In this document: positions 25,824 through 35,988 of the stretch, piece by piece
How positions within the stretch are numbered: the stretch's first letter is position 1
How the letters are laid out: each line of letters opens with the position of its first letter
Assembly (NCBI RefSeq): GCF_029948125.1
Contig: NZ_JASAMB010000020.1
Coordinates: 1-64,000 of the forward strand
Origin: Catellatospora sp. KI3
GTDB lineage: Bacteria; Actinomycetota; Actinomycetes; Mycobacteriales; Micromonosporaceae
DNA length: 64,000 nt
Direction: 5' to 3'
Translations under genes and position numbers: made by a program
The notes under the pieces: model-generated
What the model was told of the DNA's origin: nothing
Databases searched by the model: none
The model's input: only the letters and a program-made list of their open reading frames with translations

Positions 25824-26630
25824 ATGGCCGAACTGGCAGCGCTGCTGGACGACCTGGCCGCCGAGGGTCAGGTGGTCGACCGCCTCCTCGACGGGCTGCC
25901 GCACGCCGGCTGGGCCGCGCCGACCCCGGCCGCCGGCTGGACCGTCGCGCACCAGATCGCGCACCTCGCCTGGACCGACCACCAGGCGCTGCTCGCCGTC
26001 ACCGACCCGCCGTTCTTCGCCGCGCAGATGGCCGAGCTGCTCGCCGCCGACCCGCTCGGCTTCGTCGACACCGGCGCCCGCGCCTGGGTCCGCACCGAAC
26101 CCGCGCCGCTGCGGACCCGCTGGCGGCAGGGCCGCGCCGACCTGGCCGCCGCGCTCGGCGCCCTGCCGCCGGGGGCCCGCATCGGCTGGTACGGCCCGCC
26201 GATGAGCGCCGCCTCCATGGCCACCGCCCGGATCATGGAGACCTGGGCGCACGGCTACGACCTCGCCGACACCCTCGGCGTCGTCCCCGAGCCCACCGAC
26301 CGCCTGCGCCACGTCGCCCATCTGGGCGTACGAACCCGCGACTTCGCGTTCCAGGTGCACGGGCTCGACGCGCCGACCGAGGAGTTCGCGGTCGAGCTGA
26401 CGGGCCCCGACGGGCAGCCGTGGCGCTGGGGACCTGAGGGCGCCGCCCAGCGCGTGACCGGGCCCGCGCTGGACTTCTGCCTGCTGGTGACCCAGCGCCG
26501 CCACCGCGCCGACCTTGCCGTCACCGCCGCCGGGCATGACGCCGACCGGTGGCTCGACGTCGCGCAGGCGTTCGCCGGGCCGCCCGGGGGCGGCCGGGCA
26601 CCGGGGCGGGAAACCGGAGGGCCGCGGTGA
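25824..26630 (+). CDS. TIGR03084-like metal-binding (mycothiol maleylpyruvate isomerase fold) protein
   Basis: A 268-residue protein with a DinB/maleylpyruvate-isomerase N-terminal four-helix domain. Likely metal-ligand His residues lie in VAHQIAHLAWTDHQALLA and in TWAHGYDLADTLG, as in actinobacterial TIGR03084-type proteins. A C-terminal domain of about 80 residues follows. It has an excellent ribosome binding site (GGGGGAGGGAGAG). It is first in a tight operon with the AtuA-like, carboxylase and dehydrogenase genes; its stop overlaps the next GTG. The family is commonly found beside acyl-CoA carboxylase genes, but its reaction is not established. Confidence 0.83.
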   Translation: MAELAALLDDLAAEGQVVDRLLDGLPHAGWAAPTPAAGWTVAHQIAHLAWTDHQALLAVTDPPFFAAQMAELLAADPLGFVDTGARAWVRTEPAPLRTRWRQGRADLAAALGALPPGARIGWYGPPMSAASMATARIMETWAHGYDLADTLGVVPEPTDRLRHVAHLGVRTRDFAFQVHGLDAPTEEFAVELTGPDGQPWRWGPEGAAQRVTGPALDFCLLVTQRRHRADLAVTAAGHDADRWLDVAQAFAGPPGGGRAPGRETGGPR

Positions 26631-28338
26631 ACGCGCCGCTGCGGATCGCCAACGCGTCCGGGTTCTACGGCGACCGCTTCTCGGCCGTACGCGAGATGCT
26701 GACCGGCGGCCCGATCGACGTGCTCACCGGCGACTACCTGGCCGAGCTGACCATGCTCATCCTCGGCCGCGACCGGCTGAAAGACCCCGCCGCCGGGTAT
26801 GCCAAGACGTTCCCGCGCCAGCTGGAGGAGTGCCTCGGGCTGGTGCTGGAGCGCGGCGTGAAGGTGGTGACCAACGCGGGCGGCCTCAACCCGGCCGGGC
26901 TCGCCGAGCAGCTGCGCGCCCTGGGCGGCAGGCTAGGGCTGGCGCCGCGCATCGCGTACGTGACCGGCGACGACCTGACCGCGCGCGCCGCCGACCTGGG
27001 CGCGGGCACGCCGCTGACCGCCAACGCCTACCTCGGCGCCTTCGGCATCGCGGCGGCGCTGCGGGCCGGGGCGGACATCGTGGTCACCGGCCGGGTCACC
27101 GACGCCTCGCTGGTGGTCGGCCCGGCCGCGGCCCACTTCGGCTGGATGCCCGACGACCTCGACCCGCTGGCCGGCGCCGTGCTGGCCGGGCACGTCATCG
27201 AGTGCGGCACGCAGGCCACCGGCGGCAACTACGCCTTCTTCACCGAACTCGACGCGACCCGGCCGGGCTTCCCGATCGCCGAGGTCTTCGCCGACGGGTC
27301 CAGCGTGATCACCAAGCATCCGGGCACCGGCGGCGCGGTGACCGTCGGCACGGTCACGGCGCAGCTGCTGTACGAGATCGACTCCCCGCGCTACCTCGGC
27401 CCCGACGTCACCGCCCGCCTCGACACGGTCGTGCTCGCCGACGACGGCCCGGACCGGGTGCGCCTGAGCGGCGTACGCGGCGAGCCCGCCCCGGCGACGC
27501 TCAAGGTCGGCCTGAACACCCTCGGCGGGTTCCGCAACGACGTCACGTTCGTCCTGACCGGACTCGACATCGAGGCCAAGGCGGCCCTGGTCCGGGCGCA
27601 GCTGGAAGCGACCCTGCCCCGCCAGCCCCGGGAACTGTCCTGGCGGCTGGCCCGCACCGACCACCCCGACGCCCCCGCGCAGGAGGAGGCGGCAGCGCTG
27701 CTGCACGCCACGGTCAAGGACCCCGACCCGAAGCTGGCCGGGCGGGCGTTCTCGGGCGCGGCGGTGGAACTGGCGCTGGCCAGCTACCCGGGCTTCACGC
27801 TCACGGCCCCGCCCGCCGAGGCCACCCCGTACGGCGTCTTCACCGCGGTGTCCGTCCCCGCCGCCGAGGTCCCGCACGTGGCCGTGCTGCCCGACGGCAC
27901 GATCGTCCCCATCCCACCCGCCCCCACCACCCCCACCACCACGCCTCCGGCGTTGGGAAGGGGCCCTTCTACATCGGATAGCGATAAGAAGGGGCCCTTC
28001 CTTTCCGCGGGGATGAGGCGGGGGGCGTTGGGGCTGGTGGCGGGGGCGCGCAGCGGGGACAAGGGCGGCAGCGCCAACCTCGGCGTGTGGGTGCGCGGCG
28101 ACGCCGCCTACGGGTGGCTGTTGGACGTGCTCACCGTCGGCGAGCTGCGGCGGCTGCTGCCGGAGGTCGGGGACCTGCCGGTGGTGCGCTATGAGCTGCC
28201 GAATCTGCGGGCGGTGAACTTCGTCGTCGACGGGCTGCTCGGGCAGGGCGTGTCGGCGGGGACGCGGTTCGATCCGCAGGGCAAGGGCCTGGGGGAGTGG
28301 CTGCGCTCCCGGTACGTCGACATCCCGGAGGAGCTGCT

Positions 28339-28342
<4 letters not shown>
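26627..28342 (+). CDS. AtuA-like (DUF1446) acyclic terpene/acyl-CoA utilization protein
   Basis: A 571-residue protein. The N-terminal DUF1446 domain (about residues 1-430) begins with RIANASGFYGDR and contains TNAGGLNP, GRVTDASLVVGPAA and ECGTQATGGNYAFF. A small C-terminal domain (from about residue 470) begins with GARSGDKGGSANLGVWVR. AtuA is required for acyclic terpene use in Pseudomonas, but its reaction is unknown. The GTG start overlaps the previous TGA, and the next GTG overlaps this stop. The linker holds a Pro/Thr-rich run and then an in-frame palindromic element (27956-28001) that encodes RGPSTSDSDKKGPF, with rare A/T-rich codons. The insertion sits exactly between the two domains, so folding should be kept. 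Confidence 0.88.
27956..28001. repeat. Palindromic element E inside the atuA-like coding sequence
   Basis: Arms GGAAGGGGCCCTTCT (27956-27970) and AGAAGGGGCCCTTCC (27987-28001) pair with one mismatch. The 16-nt loop contains a further ATCG/CGAT pair. The middle is A/T-rich against the surrounding GC. Because GGGGCCC is itself nearly symmetric, the arms are also direct repeats. It is carried in frame through the interdomain linker. Confidence 0.75.
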
Positions 28343-29937
<1,595 letters not shown>

Positions 29938-29941
29938 CCTG

Positions 29942-31903
29942 ATGATCACTCGACTGCTGGTGGCCAACCGGGGCGAGATCGCCCGCCGGATCATGCGCAC
30001 CTGCCGCGACCGGGGCATCGCCACCGTCGCCGTCTACGCCGACCCCGACGCGAACGCACTGCACGCCCGCGAGGCCGACCTGGCCGTACGGCTGCCCGGC
30101 GCCGCACCGGCCGACACGTACCTGCGCGGCGACCTGATCGTCGCGGCCGCCCTGGCGGCCGGCGCCGACGCGGTGCACCCCGGCTACGGGTTCCTGTCCG
30201 AGCAGGCCGGGTTCGCGCAGGCTGTCCTCGACGCGGGGCTGACCTGGGTCGGGCCGTCCCCGGCCGCGATCGAGGCGATGGGGTCGAAGGTCGCCGCGAA
30301 GAAGCTGATGGGCGCGGCCGGGGTGCCGGTGCTGCCCGAACTCGACCCCGCCGCGATCGGGGCAGCCGACCTGCCGGTGCTGGTCAAGGCCTCGGCAGGC
30401 GGTGGTGGGCGAGGCATGCGCGTGGTCCGCACCCTGGCCGAGCTGCCCGCCCAGGTGGCGGCGGCCCGCGCCGAGGCGGCCGCCGCGTTCGGGGACCCGA
30501 CCGTGTTCTGCGAGCCGTACCTGGCCACCGGGCGGCACATCGAGGTGCAGGTGCTCGCCGACGCGCACGGCACCGTATGGACGCTGGGGGAGCGGGACTG
30601 CTCCATCCAGCGCAGGCATCAGAAGATCGTCGAGGAGGCGCCCGCGCCGGGCCTGGCCGACGCCGTCCGGGAACGGCTGGCCGAGGCGGCGGCCGCAGCC
30701 GCCCGCGCGATCGGGTACACCGGCGCGGGCACGGTCGAGTTCCTGGCCGGGGCGGACGGCTTCCACTTCCTGGAGATGAACACCCGGCTGCAGGTGGAGC
30801 ACCCGGTCACCGAGGCCGTCACCGGCGTGGACCTGGTCGACCTGCAGCTGTCGGTGGCCGAGGGCGCCGCGCTGGACCCGGCGCCGCCGCCGGTGCTCGG
30901 CCACGCCATCGAGGTCCGGCTGTACGCGGAGGACCCCGCGCACGACTGGCGGCCGCGGACCGGGCGGCTGCGCGAGTTCACCGTGCCGGGCGCGGCCGCC
31001 GAGTTCACGCCGGTACGGGGGCTGCGGCTGGACAGCGGCGTGACCGCCGGGGACGTCGTCGGGGTGCACTACGACCCGATGCTGGCCAAGGTGATCGCCT
31101 GGGGGCCGACGCGCGCGGCTGCCGCCCGTACCCTCGGCTCGGCTGTCGCGGCCGCGCGCATCCACGGCCTGGACACCAACCGCGACCTGCTGGTCCGCCT
31201 GCTGCGCCACCCGGCGTTCCTGGCCGGCGACGTCGACACCTCGTTCCTGTCCGCGCACGACCTGGCCGAACTTGCCCGGCCGCTGGCCGACGAGCGGGCC
31301 GTGCGGCTGTCGGCGATCGCCGCCGCGCTGGCCGCCGCGCAGGCGCAGCGAGCACAGGCGCGGGTGCTGGCGACCCTGCCCGGCGGCTGGCGCAACATTC
31401 CCGCCGCGCCGCAGCTGCGCGCCTACGACGGCCCGTACGGCCGGGTCGAGGTCGCCTACCGCCCCGGCCGCACCGGCACCCCCACCCTGGACGAGCCCGG
31501 CCTGACCGTCGGGCAGGCCACCGCGGACCGGGTGGAGCTGCTGGTCGGGACGGTGCGGCACACCTTCGCCGTCACCGCGTACGACGACCTCGTCTGCGTC
31601 GAGTCACCGCTCGGCCCGGTCGCCCTCACCCCCGTGGACCGCTTCCCGAAGCCCGTGCCGACCACCGCACCCGGCTCCCTGCTCGCCCCGCTGCCCGGCT
31701 CGGTCATCCGGATCGCCGCCGCCGAGGGCGACCCCGTCACCGCCGGTCAGCCGCTGCTGTGGCTGGAGGCGATGAAGATGCAGCACGAGCTCACCGCCCC
31801 GGCCGACGGCGTGCTCACCAGCCTGCGCGTCGCGGTCGGCCACCAGGTCGACGTCGGCGCGGTGCTCGCCGTCGTCACCCCCGCCCCGGAGGACCAGCCA
31901 TGA
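29942..31903 (+). CDS. Acyl-CoA carboxylase, alpha (biotin carboxylase/carrier) subunit
   Basis: A 653-residue biotin-dependent subunit. The biotin carboxylase domain (about 1-445) contains LLVANRGEIARRI, the Gly-rich ATP loop KASAGGGGRGMRVV, the catalytic ERDCSIQRRHQK region, and FLEMNTRLQVEHPVTE. A middle BT-like region follows. The biotinyl domain near the C-terminus has EAMKM at 609-613, with Lys612 the biotin site. It carboxylates biotin with ATP and bicarbonate and passes the carboxyl group to the beta subunit. Its stop overlaps the dehydrogenase start (ATGA). Confidence 0.95.
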   Translation: MITRLLVANRGEIARRIMRTCRDRGIATVAVYADPDANALHAREADLAVRLPGAAPADTYLRGDLIVAAALAAGADAVHPGYGFLSEQAGFAQAVLDAGLTWVGPSPAAIEAMGSKVAAKKLMGAAGVPVLPELDPAAIGAADLPVLVKASAGGGGRGMRVVRTLAELPAQVAAARAEAAAAFGDPTVFCEPYLATGRHIEVQVLADAHGTVWTLGERDCSIQRRHQKIVEEAPAPGLADAVRERLAEAAAAAARAIGYTGAGTVEFLAGADGFHFLEMNTRLQVEHPVTEAVTGVDLVDLQLSVAEGAALDPAPPPVLGHAIEVRLYAEDPAHDWRPRTGRLREFTVPGAAAEFTPVRGLRLDSGVTAGDVVGVHYDPMLAKVIAWGPTRAAAARTLGSAVAAARIHGLDTNRDLLVRLLRHPAFLAGDVDTSFLSAHDLAELARPLADERAVRLSAIAAALAAAQAQRAQARVLATLPGGWRNIPAAPQLRAYDGPYGRVEVAYRPGRTGTPTLDEPGLTVGQATADRVELLVGTVRHTFAVTAYDDLVCVESPLGPVALTPVDRFPKPVPTTAPGSLLAPLPGSVIRIAAAEGDPVTAGQPLLWLEAMKMQHELTAPADGVLTSLRVAVGHQVDVGAVLAVVTPAPEDQP

Positions 31904-33057
31904 CCCTGCCCGAAACGGACGAACGCCGCGCGCTGCGCGAGGCCGTCAGCGCGCTGGGCGCCGAGTACGGCCACGACTACTACGTCCGCAGCGCCCGCGA
32001 GGGCGGCAGGTCCACCGAGCTGTGGCGCGCAGCCGGACGCCTGGGCTACCTCGGCGTCCACGTGCCCGTCGAGTACGGCGGCGGCGGGGGCGGCATCGGC
32101 GACCTGGCCGCGGTCTGCGAGGAGCTGGGCGCGGCGGGCTGCCCGCTGCTGCTCATGGTCGTGTCCCCGGCCATCTGCGCCACCGTGCTCACCCGGTTCG
32201 GCACCGACGAGCAGAAGCGGCGCTGGCTGCCGGGGCTGGCCGACGGCTCGCGGGTGTTCGCGTTCGCGATCACCGAACCCGACGCGGGCTCCAACTCCCA
32301 CCAGCTGACCACCACCGCGACCCGGGACGGGGACGGGTGGCGGCTGAGCGGGCGCAAGACGTACATCTCCGGGGTGGACGAGGCCGAGGCGGTGCTGGTG
32401 GTGGCCCGTACCGCCGACGAGCGGACCGGGCGGCTCAAGCCGGTGCTGTTCGTCGTGCCCACCGACGCGCCCGGCTTCGGCACCAGCCCCATCCCGACCG
32501 AGCTGGTGGCGCCGGAGCGGCAGTTCGACCTGTTCCTCGACGACATCGCCCTGCCCGGCGACGCCCTGGTCGGCAGCCCCGACGCCGGACTGATGCAGCT
32601 GTTCGCCGGGCTGAACCCCGAGCGCATCCTGGCCTCGGCGTTCGCGCTCGGCATGGCCCGCTACGCCCTGGCCAAGGCGGTCGACTACGCCCGCACCCGG
32701 TCCGTGTGGGGCACCCCGATCGGCGCCCACCAGGCGATCAGCCACCCGCTGGCCGCCTGCCACATCGAGGTGGAGCTGGCCCGCCTGATGACCCACCACG
32801 CCGCTGCCCTGTACGACGCCGGCGACGACCAGGCCGCCGGCGAGGCCGCCAACATGGCCAAGTACGCCGCGGGCGAGGCCGTCGTCAAGACGGTCGACCA
32901 GGCGGTGCAGACCCACGGCGGCAACGGCCTGTCCACCGAGTACGGCCTGGCGACCCTGCTGGTCGCGTCCCGCCTCGGGCGCATCGCCCCGGTCAGCCGG
33001 GAGATGATCCTGAACTTCGTGGCGCAGCACAGCCTCGGCCTGCCGCGCTCCTACTGA
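31900..33057 (+). CDS. Acyl-CoA dehydrogenase (isovaleryl-CoA-dehydrogenase-like base position)
   Basis: A 385-residue FAD-dependent acyl-CoA dehydrogenase. The signatures FAITEPDAGSNSHQLTTTA (flavin site) and QTHGGNGLSTEYGLATLL are clear. The usual C-terminal catalytic Glu (in YEGT) is absent; this region reads RIAPVSREMI. A Glu is present in GLNPERILASA (Glu241), where isovaleryl-CoA dehydrogenase keeps its base. That suggests a branched substrate, whose alpha-beta unsaturated product could be carboxylated by the adjacent enzyme. It is coupled to the biotin subunit gene by a 4-nt overlap. Confidence 0.92.
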   Translation: MTLPETDERRALREAVSALGAEYGHDYYVRSAREGGRSTELWRAAGRLGYLGVHVPVEYGGGGGGIGDLAAVCEELGAAGCPLLLMVVSPAICATVLTRFGTDEQKRRWLPGLADGSRVFAFAITEPDAGSNSHQLTTTATRDGDGWRLSGRKTYISGVDEAEAVLVVARTADERTGRLKPVLFVVPTDAPGFGTSPIPTELVAPERQFDLFLDDIALPGDALVGSPDAGLMQLFAGLNPERILASAFALGMARYALAKAVDYARTRSVWGTPIGAHQAISHPLAACHIEVELARLMTHHAAALYDAGDDQAAGEAANMAKYAAGEAVVKTVDQAVQTHGGNGLSTEYGLATLLVASRLGRIAPVSREMILNFVAQHSLGLPRSY

Positions 33058-33094
33058 CAGGCTGGATGGGAGAACCGCCCGTGTTCTGGGTACC

Positions 33095-33709
33095 GTGACC
33101 GCCGTGCCGATGATCTCCCGCGAACCCCGCCAGGACCGCAGCCGCGCCACCAGGCAGCGGCTGCTGTCGGCGGCCGTGCAGTGCATGGCCGAACTCGGCT
33201 GGTCGGGGGCGACCGTCGCGGTCGTCGCCGAGCGGGCCGGGGTGTCGCGCGGAGCCGCCCAGCACCACTTCCCGACCCGCGAAGACCTGGTCGCCGGGCT
33301 GATCGGGCACATGAGCGAGGTGCGGGCCGCCGAGATCGGCGACCTGGCCGACGACCTGCGCACCGGCCCGCGCCGCACTGAGAAGGTGCTGTCGGCGCTG
33401 GTCGAGCTGTACCGGGGGCCGGTGTTCCGGGCGGCGCTGCACCTGTGGGTGGCCGCCGCCGCCGACGAGGGGCTGCGCGAGCGGATGCGGCCGCTGGAGG
33501 CCGAGCTGGGGCGGGTCGCGCACCGGATGGCGGTGGAGCTGCTGCGCGTCGACGAGAAGCAGCCCGGCACCCGCGAGACGGTGCAGGCCACCCTCGACCT
33601 GGCGCGCGGGCTCGGCCTGGCCGAGCTGCTGCACGACGACACCGGCCGCCGCCATCGCGTCCTGCGCCAGTGGGCCCGCACCCTCGACCTGGTCCTGCCC
33701 GCCAAGTGA
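33095..33709 (+). CDS. TetR-family regulator of the acyl-CoA operon
   Basis: A 204-residue TetR protein. The HTH (VAVVAERAGVSRGAAQHHFPT) lies at about residues 40-60, followed by a helical ligand domain. It is the last gene of the acyl-CoA operon (37-bp gap after the dehydrogenase). It probably senses an acyl-CoA and acts at the palindrome 25758-25781. GTG 33095 is used; GTG 33104 and ATG 33110 are possible. Its TGA lies within the end of the repeat element 33709-33774. Confidence 0.88.
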   Translation: MTAVPMISREPRQDRSRATRQRLLSAAVQCMAELGWSGATVAVVAERAGVSRGAAQHHFPTREDLVAGLIGHMSEVRAAEIGDLADDLRTGPRRTEKVLSALVELYRGPVFRAALHLWVAAAADEGLRERMRPLEAELGRVAHRMAVELLRVDEKQPGTRETVQATLDLARGLGLAELLHDDTGRRHRVLRQWARTLDLVLPAK

Positions 33710-33774
33710 TGATCCGGAATCGTGGACGATGAGTGCTGCGATAGCGACACCAGGCGTCCACGATTCCGGATCAT
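33709..33774. repeat. Dispersed palindromic repeat, family A copy 2
   Basis: Perfect 20-bp arms (33709-33728 and 33755-33774; outer ATGATCCGG). Same 66-bp length as copy 1 at 4546-4611 and identical at about 53 of 66 positions, loop included. The element fills the whole gap between convergent genes, and its two ends contribute to the stop codons of both. Confidence 0.85.
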
Positions 33775-34793
33775 CGGAGGCTGAGGTCGTGCAGCGGGTC
33801 CCAGTGCGCGACGTACCGCAGCAGTGAACCGGCCAGGTCAGCGTGGGAGGCCGCCCACACGTCGTCGAAGAGGAACCACTGCTGGTGCCCGAACGCCTCG
33901 CTGACGTGCATGGACAGCTGGGCCAGGTGCGGGTCGACGCCCAGCAGGGACAGATCCGCCCGTCGCCCGCCCGTCGGCGGCCCAGCGTGCGCGGCGAGGT
34001 CGAGCGCCATGGCGTGGGCCACCCGGTGGTCGTCGGGCAGGCGCGGCCACGGGCGCCGGTTGAGGTCGAAGCCGGGCCACTCGTCGCAGCGTCGCAGCGC
34101 GGGCTCCAACCCGTCCTCGCCCGGGGCGGACAGGGCGCGCAGCACCAGCAGTTCCGGCGGCCAGCCGGTCAGCGGCGGGGTCAGCTCGCGCAGGTGCGCG
34201 GCGAAACCGGGCAGGCGTACGCCGGGGAAGGCCAGCGGTGGATGGCAGTCGAACGAGTCGCCGTCCCGGAAGGTCAGGAACACCGCGTACACGGTGCCGG
34301 GTCCTTCGCCCGCCTCGGCGGCGGTCTGTACCGGGATCCCGGCGGGGTCGAAACCGCCCGAGCCCGTCGTGTCGGCCGGCAGCGGCCACCGGTCGTGCAG
34401 CGCGAACGCGAACCGGCCGAGCGCGGCCGCCTCGTCGTCGAGGAGGAAGTAGGCGAGGTCGACCTCGTCGTCGTCGGTCTTCACCCGCAGCGCGTGCCCG
34501 TCGAACTGCAGGCTCTGCGGCATGTCGCCCTCGATGTAGAGGTACTTGTCCAGCAGTTGGAACAGCTCCGGCCAGGTCCGCGGGGCGGGCAGGGCGTGGG
34601 CGCGGGCGGCCTCGAAGATGGAGGCCAGGCCGTACACCGGGCCGCCGAGTTCGCGCTCGACCATCTCGGCGGGGGTGCCGGTGTCCCAGCACCGGCGGAA
34701 CCAGTCGAGCACGCTCGCGTCGGGCAGGCGGCGCACCCGGCGGCTGAGCGGTCCCTCATAGTGCGACCGGTACACGAAGTACATGGTTCGCAT
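33771..34793 (-). CDS. Hypothetical protein
   Basis: A 340-residue soluble protein beginning MRTMYFVYRSHYEGPLSR. It is rich in aromatic residues, Asp and Leu and has no signal or membrane segment. Stretches such as GQSLQFDGHALRV-type beta strands and repeated WP motifs suggest a mixed alpha/beta fold. I do not recognise a family. Its stop codon lies in the family A repeat shared with the convergent TetR gene. ATG 34784 is an alternative start. Confidence 0.7.
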   Translation of the reverse strand: MRTMYFVYRSHYEGPLSRRVRRLPDASVLDWFRRCWDTGTPAEMVERELGGPVYGLASIFEAARAHALPAPRTWPELFQLLDKYLYIEGDMPQSLQFDGHALRVKTDDDEVDLAYFLLDDEAAALGRFAFALHDRWPLPADTTGSGGFDPAGIPVQTAAEAGEGPGTVYAVFLTFRDGDSFDCHPPLAFPGVRLPGFAAHLRELTPPLTGWPPELLVLRALSAPGEDGLEPALRRCDEWPGFDLNRRPWPRLPDDHRVAHAMALDLAAHAGPPTGGRRADLSLLGVDPHLAQLSMHVSEAFGHQQWFLFDDVWAASHADLAGSLLRYVAHWDPLHDLSLR

Positions 34794-34861
34794 GGTAATG
34801 GGCGGGTCTGTCAGCCATCGTCGACGACCGATGGTACGTACGGCCGCGATGCCCTAGCTTC

Positions 34862-35542
34862 ATGGGCATGTTTCGTAAGATCGCCGTCGTGGCACTGGCC
34901 ACGGCGCTGGCTGTCGCGCTGCCGTCTCCCGCCCGCGCGCACGGCCAGCTCGCCTTCTCCGACCCGGCCGACCAGACCACGGTCACCGACGCCCGTGACC
35001 GGGTCACCCTCTACTTCACCGAGCGGGCGTCCTCCGTCGCCTTCTTCTCGGTGACCGCACCCGACGGCACCCGCGTCGACCACGGCTGGTCCGGTGGCGA
35101 GCCGAAGCCGCTGGAGAAGCCGGTCACGGAGCTGACCCTGCGCGACGGCAAGTGGGAGCCGCAGGAGTACCGCATCGGCTTCCCGACCGTGGTGGCCGTG
35201 TCGCACTGGCCCCAGCGGGGCGTGTACACGATCAGGTACCTCAGCCTCGCCTCCGACAGCGACAAGGTCTCCGGTGAGATCCGCTTCGACTACCAGGGGC
35301 CGGTGTCGGCTGCCCCGGCCGACTGGCAGGCGCCGACCAGCCAGCCGGACCCGGCCCTGCTGGGCCAGTCCGCCCCGAGCGCGGCGGCCGCACCGACGGG
35401 GGCACCCGCTCCGGCGCCCGCCGACGGCGGGACCTCGTGGCCGTACTGGCTGATCGGGGGCCTGATCGTGGTCGCCGGCGCCGGTTATCTCGTGCTGCGC
35501 CCCCGGCCCCGCCCCGGCGGCCGCCCCCGCACCCGCCGCTGA
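34862..35542 (+). CDS. CopC-domain copper-handling protein
   Basis: A 226-residue exported protein. The signal peptide (MFRKIAVVALATALAVALP, then ARA) is followed by mature HGQLAFSDPADQTTV, in which the N-terminal His is the usual Cu(II) ligand of CopC. The CopC Ig-like domain spans to about residue 140. An Ala/Pro-rich linker and one C-terminal helix (WLIGGLIVVAGAGYLVL) with a basic tail follow, so it is membrane-anchored outside. No CopD-like gene is adjacent. ATG 34868 (MFRK) is an alternative start. Confidence 0.88.
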   Translation: MGMFRKIAVVALATALAVALPSPARAHGQLAFSDPADQTTVTDARDRVTLYFTERASSVAFFSVTAPDGTRVDHGWSGGEPKPLEKPVTELTLRDGKWEPQEYRIGFPTVVAVSHWPQRGVYTIRYLSLASDSDKVSGEIRFDYQGPVSAAPADWQAPTSQPDPALLGQSAPSAAAAPTGAPAPAPADGGTSWPYWLIGGLIVVAGAGYLVLRPRPRPGGRPRTRR

Positions 35543-35547
35543 CACCC

Positions 35548-35593
35548 GACCGCCGGACAGATCACTACTCCCCGGGGTAGCTGCCCGGCGGTC
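35548..35593 (+). terminator. Terminator-like nested hairpin
   Basis: Outer 9-bp arms GACCGCCGG/CCGGCGGTC enclose a second stem (CTAC-TCCCCGGGG-TAG). It begins 5 nt after the copC-like gene and separates it from the STAS gene. Confidence 0.65.
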
Positions 35594-35613
35594 GATGTGG
35601 TCGACTGTGCGGT

Positions 35614-35946
35614 ATGGCTGCTGGATCCCGCCCCCGTGCGTCGCACACCGTCACGCCGCTGGAGGGCGGCGTCCGCGTCTCGATCTCCGGGGAGGTCGAC
35701 CTCGCCAGCGCGGACCTGGTCCAGCAGTGGCTCACCAGCGCCGTGGACGACTGCACCGCCGACGGCGCGGTCGAGGTGGACCTGAGCGGCCTGGACTTCA
35801 TCGACTCGACCGGCATCCGCGCCCTGGTCATGGCCCGCCGCCACGCCATGTCGGCCGGGGTCGGGCTCTACCTCGAGGGCGCGCGGGGGATGGTCGAGCG
35901 GATCCTGCGCGTCGCGGGCGTGCTGGACGTGTTCGCCCGCCCCTGA
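35614..35946 (+). CDS. STAS-domain anti-sigma factor antagonist
   Basis: A 110-residue single STAS domain. It contains VSISGEVDLASADLV and the phosphorylation loop VDLSGLDFIDSTGIRAL, in which Ser of DSTG is the residue phosphorylated by anti-sigma kinases in SpoIIAA/RsbV proteins. It should release a sigma factor by binding its kinase when dephosphorylated. No kinase or sigma gene is adjacent, so its partner lies elsewhere. It is a single gene after the 35548-35593 hairpin. Confidence 0.9.
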   Translation: MAAGSRPRASHTVTPLEGGVRVSISGEVDLASADLVQQWLTSAVDDCTADGAVEVDLSGLDFIDSTGIRALVMARRHAMSAGVGLYLEGARGMVERILRVAGVLDVFARP

Positions 35947-35988
35947 CACAGGCGGGCGGTCGCGGCCGCCGACCGGTAGGGTCGCCGG

